Source: Planctomycetota bacterium (GTDB lineage Bacteria > Planctomycetota > UBA8742 > UBA2392). Taken from it: a stretch of 64,000 bases of DNA. Shown piece by piece: positions 57,972 through 64,000 of this stretch. Within the stretch, counting starts at the first letter, position 1. Each line of letters starts with the position of its first letter. The position numbers were made by a program, and so were the translations under genes. The notes under the pieces were generated by a model. That model did no database searches. It had not been told where the DNA came from and saw nothing but the letters and a program-made list of their open reading frames with translations. The DNA lies in assembly GCA_019912315.1 (NCBI GenBank), contig JAIOJA010000025.1:62001-126000 (forward strand). Direction: 5' to 3'.

Positions 57972-59381
57972 CTACTCTTCGGGCGTGCCGATCAGCGCGC
58001 TGACTTCTTTGAACTTGGCCTGTACCTGCTCGCGGGAGCCGGCCTCAAGGTTCAGGCGCACCAATGGCTCCGTGTTGCTGGCGCGCAGGTTGAACCACCA
58101 TTCGGGATAGCTGACGGTAATGCCGTCAAGCAAGTCGATGGCGGCGTCCTTGTAGGCCTCCTGCACCTTTGCAAACACGGCGTCCGTATTGGCGACCTTG
58201 AAATTCACTTCGCCGGTCTGGGCGTACTTACGCAGGGGCTTGATCAGCTCGGATAACGGCTCGCCGCTGAGTCCCATCGCATTAAGCACTTCGATCACAG
58301 CGATGATCGCGCTGTCCGCGTAGAAGTTGTCCTTGAAGTAGTAGTGCCCGGCCAACTCGCCGCCGAAGACGCAGCCGACCTTGCGCATGGTGGCCTTCAT
58401 GTAGCTGTGCCCGACGCGCTCTCGTAGCGGGCGTCCGCCGGCGGCTTCGATGGCGTCACTGACAGCGCGGCTGGAACGCAGGTCGTACAGCACCGCGGCA
58501 CCTTTGTGGCGCTTCAGCAGTTCGACACCGAGCAAGGCCGTGATCATGTCCTGACCGACCGGGGTGCCCGTTTCATCGATAAACACGGCCCGGTCCGCGT
58601 CGCCGTCAATGGCGATGCCAAGCGCGCATTTCTGGTCGCGGACGAGGCTGCACAAGGGTTTCAGGTTGTCGAGTCTGCTGGGGTTCGCTTCGTGGTTCGG
58701 AAAGCTGCCGTCAAAGTCGGTGTTGATGGCGTGCAGCTCAAGACCCAGCGAGCGCAGAAAACCCAGATAGACTCCGCCCATGCCGTTGGCAGGGTCGATC
58801 GCGACCTTGAGCTTGTCCGGCGTACGCTTCACGAAGCGTCGAAGGTGCTGCACGTATCCGTCAAAGACGGTCGGATTCAGCCCGAACGGCGCGGCGACGG
58901 GACTGTCGCCAACGTCCGCGGGCGGACGCAACGAAACGACCGGATCCGCAGCCCATGATTTTGGCGGCTCCGGCGCGCTGCCGGCCAACTCTTCGATTTC
59001 AGACAGCCCCGTGTCGTAGGCGATCGGAATGGCGTCTTCGCGGCAGAACTTGATGCCGTTGTATTTTGCCGGGTTGTGGCTTGCGGTGATCATCGCACCG
59101 CCCTGCGCGCCGGGCGCGCGCCCCGCGGCGGCCCAGTACAACATGGGGGTGCTGCACGGTCCGATGAAGTCCGCCTTAGCGCCGCCGGTGGCCAGCCCGT
59201 CCATAAATGCCGAGGCCAGCAACGGGCCGGTGGGGCGGGCGTCGATGCCGACCACGACGGTCGGGTCGTCCGAGTCCTGGCCAAGCAGCTTGGCAAACCC
59301 GTAGCCTATGCGGAACGCAATGGGCGCATTCAACTGGTCCGGGAAGACACCCCGGACGTCGTAGGCTTTGAACAGCCCCAT
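57972..59381 (-). CDS. phosphoglucomutase/phosphomannomutase
   Basis: A 469-residue alpha-D-phosphohexomutase interconverting 1- and 6-phosphates of glucose or mannose for sugar-nucleotide and polysaccharide synthesis. The phosphoserine loop is AMITASHNPAKYNG. The metal loop is IDGDADRAVFID. The sugar-binding loop is CVFGGELAGHYYFKD, which matches the GEXSGH/GE-x-AGH pattern of phosphomannomutases more than the glucose type. The C-terminal phosphate loop is LRASNTEPLVRLNLEA. ManB- or GlmM-like roles cannot be separated with certainty, but GlmM usually has a different loop. Confidence 0.93.
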   Translation of the reverse strand: MGLFKAYDVRGVFPDQLNAPIAFRIGYGFAKLLGQDSDDPTVVVGIDARPTGPLLASAFMDGLATGGAKADFIGPCSTPMLYWAAAGRAPGAQGGAMITASHNPAKYNGIKFCREDAIPIAYDTGLSEIEELAGSAPEPPKSWAADPVVSLRPPADVGDSPVAAPFGLNPTVFDGYVQHLRRFVKRTPDKLKVAIDPANGMGGVYLGFLRSLGLELHAINTDFDGSFPNHEANPSRLDNLKPLCSLVRDQKCALGIAIDGDADRAVFIDETGTPVGQDMITALLGVELLKRHKGAAVLYDLRSSRAVSDAIEAAGGRPLRERVGHSYMKATMRKVGCVFGGELAGHYYFKDNFYADSAIIAVIEVLNAMGLSGEPLSELIKPLRKYAQTGEVNFKVANTDAVFAKVQEAYKDAAIDLLDGITVSYPEWWFNLRASNTEPLVRLNLEAGSREQVQAKFKEVSALIGTPEE

Positions 59382-59527
59382 GAAAATCTCCTGGACGCTT
59401 TCGCGGGCGGCGCACCGCGTGCCCGCGAAGCCACAGCATAAGTCCGTGTGCGGGGCACGCTACAGTCTGCGTCTTTACATTCAACGTGCGGGGTGCATGA
59501 TTCGCCGGATACGCCGGAGGCACTTTG

Positions 59528-60547
59528 ATGAGCGACATTCGCGGGCGCGATTTTCTGAAACTCGCCGACTTCGAGACGGGCGAGATTGACGATATTCTGA
59601 ACCTCGCCTTTGAGATGAAGCGCGAACAGCGCCAGTGGAGCCTGAAGGGCAAGACCATCATCATGCTGTTCTTCAACAGCAGCCTTCGCACGCGTACCAG
59701 CTTTGAAATCGGCGCGACCCAACTTGGCGCCCAACCTGTCGTGCTCAACGTCGGGCAGGATGCCTGGAACCTCGAGTGGGAAGAGGGCACGGTGATGAAC
59801 GCCAACTCACCGGAGCACATCAAGGACGCCGCGAAAGTGCTTTCGCGCTACGGTGACGCGCTGGCCGTGCGCAGTTTCCCGCGCATGCAGAACTATGCGC
59901 AGGATCGTGTGGACCCGATCCTGTCCTCTTTCAGCAAGTATGCATCCGCGCCGCTGATCAACCTGGAGAGCGCCGTTGAACACCCCTGCCAGGGGCTGGC
60001 CGACCTGATGACGCTGCGCGAGGTCTTTAACCACAACACGAAGGGCAAGAAAGTCGTCCTGAGCTGGGCGCCGCACGTGAAGGCGCTGCCGCTGGCCGTG
60101 CCGCACAGTTTCCTGCTGGCCGCGGCCATGGGCGGCTGTGACATCACGGTCGCGCATCCGCCGCAGTTCGAGCTTGAGGAGTCGGTGAGAACACAGGCGG
60201 AGCTGGTCGCCAATTTGAACGGCGGCAAGGTTCGCGTAACGCACGATCAACAAGAGGCCTTCAAAGGCGCCGAAGTCGTGTACGCAAAGTCGTGGCTTAG
60301 TTTGCCGTTCTACGGCAAGCCCGAAGAAGAAATGGCGTACCGGGCGACTCTGCCTAGCTGGACGATCGACGAAGACAAAATGGCCCTGACAAGCCGTGCC
60401 CGCTTCATGCACTGCCTGCCGATTCGCCGCAATCTTGTCGCGACCGACGGTGTGCTCGACCATGACGACTGCGTCATCTACCAGCAGGCCGAGAACCGCC
60501 TGCACGCCCAGAAGGCGCTGATGGTCAAGATGCTGGGCGAAAGCTGA
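59528..60547 (+). CDS. argF': N-acyl-ornithine carbamoyltransferase, succinyl-type candidate
   Basis: A 339-residue enzyme from ATG 59528 with GGAGG seven bases upstream. It transfers carbamoyl phosphate to an N-acylated ornithine in an alternative arginine pathway. The carbamoyl phosphate loop is FFNSSLRTRTSFEIGATQLG; GQDAWNLEW with its Trp, HPCQGLADL, KSWLSLPFYG and HCLPIRRNLVATDGVLD match the Xanthomonas-type acetylornithine enzyme and not standard ArgF. The residue aligned with Glu92 of the acetylornithine enzyme, in the context NSPEH, is Pro95. Published work shows Pro here marks the succinylornithine enzyme of Bacteroides. The substrate is therefore predicted to be N-succinylornithine. 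Confidence 0.92.
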   Translation: MSDIRGRDFLKLADFETGEIDDILNLAFEMKREQRQWSLKGKTIIMLFFNSSLRTRTSFEIGATQLGAQPVVLNVGQDAWNLEWEEGTVMNANSPEHIKDAAKVLSRYGDALAVRSFPRMQNYAQDRVDPILSSFSKYASAPLINLESAVEHPCQGLADLMTLREVFNHNTKGKKVVLSWAPHVKALPLAVPHSFLLAAAMGGCDITVAHPPQFELEESVRTQAELVANLNGGKVRVTHDQQEAFKGAEVVYAKSWLSLPFYGKPEEEMAYRATLPSWTIDEDKMALTSRARFMHCLPIRRNLVATDGVLDHDDCVIYQQAENRLHAQKALMVKMLGES

Positions 60548-60548
60548 G

Positions 60549-61445
60549 CTACTTCTTCGGCGGGCGCACCAGGTACACCGGGCATTTGGCCCGGCGTACT
60601 ACTTTGTCGGCCACACTGCCGATCAGCGCGCGCTCAATGCCGCCACGCCCGTGGGTACCCATTACGATCAGGTCGCAGTGGTGCGTTTCGGCGTAGGCGG
60701 CGATGGCCTTGCCGGGCTCGCCGCGCTTGACCGCGCCGATGGTCTCAAAGTTTTCAAGCAGTTGCGCCGGAAGCTGGTTCTTGAGTTCTTCCAGGGCGTG
60801 CTTGCGCAGCTCTTTCAATATGATCGTGCGTTCTTCTTCCACGTGGGTGCTGATCAGGCTGTCGTCCACGACGTGCAGCACGAACAACTCGGCATCCATG
60901 TCTTCCGTGAACGCCACGGCCTGGTCGAGGGCGCGCTTGCTGGTGTCACTGAAATCCGAGGGGAACAGAATACGCGTGAACGGTTTGGTCTGCTTCTTGG
61001 GGTGCTTGATCTTGCCCTTGGGCTGCTTGGTCACGATCACCGGGCAGTCCGATTCGTGAACAACGCGGTCGGCCACGCTGCCGAGAAAGAACCGCGCGAC
61101 CGCGCCGTGCCCGTGGGTGCCGATTACGATCAGGTCGGCCTTGTGGCGTTTGGCGTGATCGGCAATTTCGCGCGCAGGCGAGCCGCTGAGCAGATAGCGG
61201 TTGAGCTTCCCGTTGGTCAGGGTCAACTTGACTTTGTTGAGGGCTTCCTCGGCACCGGACATGAGCTCTTTGGATAGCGACGCGAACGGATAGCCCGCAT
61301 AGGCGTAGACAGTGGCATCCACGACGTTCACAAGATCGAGGGTGCAGGCGTAATGGTCGGCCAGCTGGCTCGCGAGCTTGATGGCCGTTTCCGCCGTGTC
61401 GCTGAAGTCGGTTGGTACAACGATGCGCTTGAATTTCGAGATCAT
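60549..61445 (-). CDS. tandem-domain universal stress protein
   Basis: A 298-residue protein of two UspA domains (about 1-145 and 150-298). Each starts with a KRI(V/L).P.DFSDT strand and ends with the ATP-binding loop: GTHGHGAVARFFLGSVADRV in the first and GTHGRGGIERALIGSVADKV in the second, both with the G-2x-G-9x-G-(S/T) pattern. It probably binds ATP and acts in stress survival. It converges with argF' with one base between the stops. Confidence 0.93.
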   Translation of the reverse strand: MISKFKRIVVPTDFSDTAETAIKLASQLADHYACTLDLVNVVDATVYAYAGYPFASLSKELMSGAEEALNKVKLTLTNGKLNRYLLSGSPAREIADHAKRHKADLIVIGTHGHGAVARFFLGSVADRVVHESDCPVIVTKQPKGKIKHPKKQTKPFTRILFPSDFSDTSKRALDQAVAFTEDMDAELFVLHVVDDSLISTHVEEERTIILKELRKHALEELKNQLPAQLLENFETIGAVKRGEPGKAIAAYAETHHCDLIVMGTHGRGGIERALIGSVADKVVRRAKCPVYLVRPPKK

Positions 61446-61535
61446 GGTCAGCCCCTGTTTATACGCGAAACTCTACAAGCGGCGTTGCGCCGTACAACCT
61501 TTCACAGTACGCCGCGTGCCGATAGCATCAGCGTC

Positions 61536-62039
61536 ATGACTAGTCGCGCCATTCCGTTGCTGATTGCGCTTGCGGTTTTGCTTCCGGGCTGCGTGGAGCG
61601 CCGTATCTATATTCGCTCCGAGCCCGCGGGTGCGGACGTGTACATCGACGGTGAGTACGTTGGTCGCACCCGCGCCGAAGACCACGTGGACGGGCCCCTG
61701 TACGCCAATTTCGTGTTTTACGGCACGCGCGAGTACACCATCCGCAAGCCGGGCTATGAGACGGCCAGCGGCGTCGTGAAACTTGAGACTCCCTGGTACG
61801 AGTACCCGCCGCTCGACTTTTTTGCCGAGGTGCTGGTGCCGTACCCCATTGTTGACGAGCATTTCGTTGAAGTGACGATGGAAAAAGCCGAGTCCGCGGA
61901 CGTGGATGCGCTGTATGCCAGGGCCCGCAGATACCGATACAACTCCAGGCCTGAGGACCGCTACGAATACGCGTTCCTGCGCATGCCCTTCGGAGACAGG
62001 AAGCTGCCAAAGCCCTACAAGATGAAGCCCAATGAGTAG
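61536..62039 (+). CDS. PEGA-domain lipoprotein
   Basis: A 167-residue lipoprotein from ATG 61536 (MTSRAIPLLIALAVLLPGC), with lipobox LLPGC. A PEGA domain follows: RIYIRSEPAGADVYIDGEYVGRT, then YTIRKPGYE. PEGA domains often bind surface structures. The last 70 residues are charged and Tyr-rich (ARARRYRYNSRPEDRYEYAF). Its final eight bases overlap the murD start, so the two are co-translated. The gene may be tied to cell-wall synthesis. Confidence 0.85.
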   Translation: MTSRAIPLLIALAVLLPGCVERRIYIRSEPAGADVYIDGEYVGRTRAEDHVDGPLYANFVFYGTREYTIRKPGYETASGVVKLETPWYEYPPLDFFAEVLVPYPIVDEHFVEVTMEKAESADVDALYARARRYRYNSRPEDRYEYAFLRMPFGDRKLPKPYKMKPNE

Positions 62040-63582
62040 CTTTGAACGTTTTCGCGGCAGGCGCGGGCTCGTTATGGGGCTGGGTGTTTTCGGCGGCGGA
62101 GTTGAATCCGCAAAATTCCTTAGCAAGTACTGCTCTCACCTGCTGGTAACAGACCTGCGCGACGAGAACGTGCTGGCCGAAAGCATTGCGGCACTCGAAG
62201 GCTTGCCCATCGAGTACCGTCTGGCAGAGCACCGCAAGCAGGACTTCGAGCAGGCCGACGTCGTGATCCACAGCCCGGCCGTGCGCTCGGACAACCCGCT
62301 GCTGCAGGCCGCAAGGAACGCGGGCGCCGAAGTCACGATGGAGATGAGCCTGTTTATAGAGGCCTGCCCGGCAAAGACCGTCGGCATCACCGGCAGCAAC
62401 GGGAAAACGACAACGGCGCTGCTGGCCTACGAAATGCTCTGCGAGGTCATGCAGCGCGCCCAGCCCGAGCTGGAGGGCAAGTGGGCGGAGCCGGCAGGGG
62501 CGACGCCGGACACAAAGCGAAGAGTATGGCTGGGCGGCAACTGCGGCGAGCCCTTAATCAACCACGTTGAGGACATGACCAAGGACGACGTCGTCGTCCT
62601 CGAACTCTCAAGTTTCCAGCTCCAAGACTGGCACCGCATCAAGAAGTCCTGCGACATCAGCGTCATCACCAACATCACGCCCAACCACCTCGACTGGCAC
62701 CGCGACATGGACGAGTACGTTTGGGCCAAGAGTGCGATCTATCGATACTCTGCGACAGAAGGAGCTGTCTTCAACGACGATGGCGGAGGCTTAGAAGGAT
62801 TGATAGGAGAACGCGCGAACGCAGGTAGCAGTTGCTGGTTCGCAACGTCGAAGGATGTGCATGATTTCGTGTGGCGTGGACCTGCCACCAGCTATGCGCT
62901 AGTCGCGACGCAGGACGGCCAACCGGTCCTGTGTCGACCGATGCAATGGGGGAGTGAGGTAAACGCGCCTATTCCCTTTGGAGAGATCGACCTAGCTTTG
63001 CCGGGAACTTTCAATTGGCAGAACTTCCTGTGCGCAACAGCGCTGGTCTACTCCGTGTTCGAACAAAACACGAACCAGACGCTAATGACCATGGCCGGAG
63101 CGCGGCGTTTTCGCGGTGTCGAACATCGACTTGAGTACTGCGGCGAAGTGAACGGGGCCCGTTGCTACAACGACAGTATCGCGACGACGCCCGAGAGTAC
63201 GATTGCTGGGCTGAGCGCGTTTGATTCAGGCGTGCACCTGCTGCTTGGCGGCAGCGAAAAGGGACTGAGCTACGATGCGCTGGCCGACACGATCGCGAAG
63301 CACGCCGGCATCAAAGGTGTCTACCTTCAAGGCGCCAACGCTGACGCAATCGGTGACGCACTCGAACGGGCTGGAATAAGTTCTTCGCTTAGACGGTTCG
63401 GTACCTTTGACGAAGCATGCGACGCGGCGATTGCCGCGCTTGAGCCCGGCGACGTGTTTCTGATGTCGCCGTCATCCGCCAGCTTCTATGAATATGCGCC
63501 GAACAAGCGTTTCACAAACTTCGAACACCGTGGACGTTACTTCAAGCACTTAGTACAAGCGCAGGCTTCAAAGACTGGCTGA
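62032..63582 (+). CDS. murD: UDP-N-acetylmuramoyl-L-alanine:D-glutamate ligase
   Basis: A 516-residue ligase adding D-Glu to UDP-MurNAc-Ala in peptidoglycan synthesis. The N-terminal domain has GLGVFGGGVESAKFL. The ATP loop is GITGSNGKTTTALLAYE, then VLELSSFQLQDW and NITPNHLDWH. In the C-terminal domain CYNDSIATTPEST stands where E. coli has INDSKATN, so the usual Lys is Ile. At 516 residues it is longer than the common 440-450; an insert lies at about 145-165. Codon choice from about 62740 to 63130 looks less GC-rich than around it. A murD-only gene beside a lipoprotein is unusual. Confidence 0.93.
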   Translation: MSSFERFRGRRGLVMGLGVFGGGVESAKFLSKYCSHLLVTDLRDENVLAESIAALEGLPIEYRLAEHRKQDFEQADVVIHSPAVRSDNPLLQAARNAGAEVTMEMSLFIEACPAKTVGITGSNGKTTTALLAYEMLCEVMQRAQPELEGKWAEPAGATPDTKRRVWLGGNCGEPLINHVEDMTKDDVVVLELSSFQLQDWHRIKKSCDISVITNITPNHLDWHRDMDEYVWAKSAIYRYSATEGAVFNDDGGGLEGLIGERANAGSSCWFATSKDVHDFVWRGPATSYALVATQDGQPVLCRPMQWGSEVNAPIPFGEIDLALPGTFNWQNFLCATALVYSVFEQNTNQTLMTMAGARRFRGVEHRLEYCGEVNGARCYNDSIATTPESTIAGLSAFDSGVHLLLGGSEKGLSYDALADTIAKHAGIKGVYLQGANADAIGDALERAGISSSLRRFGTFDEACDAAIAALEPGDVFLMSPSSASFYEYAPNKRFTNFEHRGRYFKHLVQAQASKTG

Positions 63583-63591
63583 AGTTGTCGC

Positions 63592-64000
63592 ATGACGACC
63601 AAAATTCTGGCCCCGCACTACCTGCGCATTGAGCGCGAAATGGAAGCCGACCTGGCTTCCGTGTGGCGCGCACTGACCGACTTGCATGAGTTGCGCGCCT
63701 GGTGGGCCGTGCCGGTGGTCGATTTCAAGGGTGACCTCGGCGGCGGCTTTAAGCTGCGCTACATTGGTCGCGATCGCGAAGACGCCTTCGAATACACCAC
63801 CTGGGACACCAACTGGCGCGTCGGCGGCCGCTGGACCTACAACTGGCTCGACGGCGCGGTTGAGGAAATGCTCAGCATCGTCGAAGCAAAGATTGGCGTG
63901 CGGGTGACCGTTGAGCACGCCAAGTTCGACAGCTTCGGCGCCGACGCCGCCAAGATCTTCGGCTATCACAAGAGTGAAACACGCGCGCGCCTGGAGCGCC
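63592..64000 (+). CDS. SRPBCC/AHSA1-like protein, cut at the window edge
   Basis: The frame from ATG 63592 (MTTKILAPHYLRIEREMEAD) is open to the end of the window. The pattern EADLASVWRALTDLHELRAW followed by glycine-rich strands (GDLGGGFKLRYIG, GGRWTYNWLDG) fits the START-like SRPBCC/AHSA1 fold, which binds hydrophobic ligands or stimulates chaperones. At least 136 residues are present and the 3' end is missing. It is 9 bases after murD. Confidence 0.8.
   Translation, partial: MTTKILAPHYLRIEREMEADLASVWRALTDLHELRAWWAVPVVDFKGDLGGGFKLRYIGRDREDAFEYTTWDTNWRVGGRWTYNWLDGAVEEMLSIVEAKIGVRVTVEHAKFDSFGADAAKIFGYHKSETRARLER

Overview
The window is 64 kb of GC-rich (roughly 60 %), densely coded chromosome. 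It comes from a Gram-negative bacterium: there are ExbB/ExbD proteins, an Mla-type lipid ABC system, several lipobox proteins, a GspL/GspM-like pair and an HtrA protease. A Planctomycetota or near-relative origin is my best guess. The reasons are a YdjY-domain lipoprotein, an ExbB with an extra N-terminal membrane segment, clustered ExbD paralogs, large unclassified periplasmic repeat proteins and a bacterial myo-inositol-phosphate synthase. This is an inference, because no rRNA or other phylogenetic marker is present. I saw no tRNA, rRNA, CRISPR array, prophage or plasmid region. No gene-free stretch exceeds 300 bases; the longest is 44900-45188, which is filled by repeat elements.

Layout. 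0-10.4 kb (+): two exported TPR-like proteins (1347 and 451 aa), one ExbB, three ExbD, a YdjY lipoprotein and a membrane protein, which look like one envelope machine driven by ion-motive force. 10.4-14.9 kb: inositol-phosphate synthase, an unknown protein, a PAS-GGDEF cyclase, malate dehydrogenase (-) and a rhodanese with a basic tail. 14.9-22.8 kb (+): an alpha/beta hydrolase, HyuA and HyuB (hydantoinase/oxoprolinase) translationally coupled, then the Ppk1-Ppx polyphosphate pair. 22.8-27 kb (mostly -): a tryptophan-dioxygenase-like protein and a kynureninase-like enzyme with a methyltransferase, a DUF2188-like repeat protein, a small membrane protein and a VOC protein. 27-30 kb: IspF, CysS and a membrane protein.

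30-41 kb is one long minus-strand run in transcription order: dus, beta-repeat lipoprotein, mlaE, mlaF, mlaD, ccsA/hemX-like, hemA, histidine kinase, purD, then (after a palindromic repeat) bioB. Most of these genes overlap by a few bases. 41-44 kb (+) holds a helical-repeat/PDZ protein and an HtrA-like protease. 45.1-45.7 kb is a single-gene IS200-like Y1 transposase inside mirrored hairpins and a perfect 26-bp inverted repeat. 46-54 kb: HflX, the GspL/GspM-like pair, an orphan efflux adaptor, pyrrolidone-carboxylate peptidase, HemD and a VTT membrane protein. 54-57.8 kb: SppA, a lone B12-binding domain, LipA and a bacterial eRF1/Vms1-like protein. 58-64 kb: phosphomannomutase, an acyl-ornithine carbamoyltransferase with a succinyl-type residue, a double Usp, a PEGA lipoprotein, MurD and a truncated SRPBCC gene.

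The strongest candidates for something undescribed are the TPR/ExbB/ExbD x3 cluster with an RNA hairpin presenting the third ExbD Shine-Dalgarno, the mirrored-repeat Y1 transposase locus, the lipoprotein coupled to MlaEFD, the triple-helical-repeat PDZ protein beside HtrA, and the predicted succinylornithine route of arginine synthesis.
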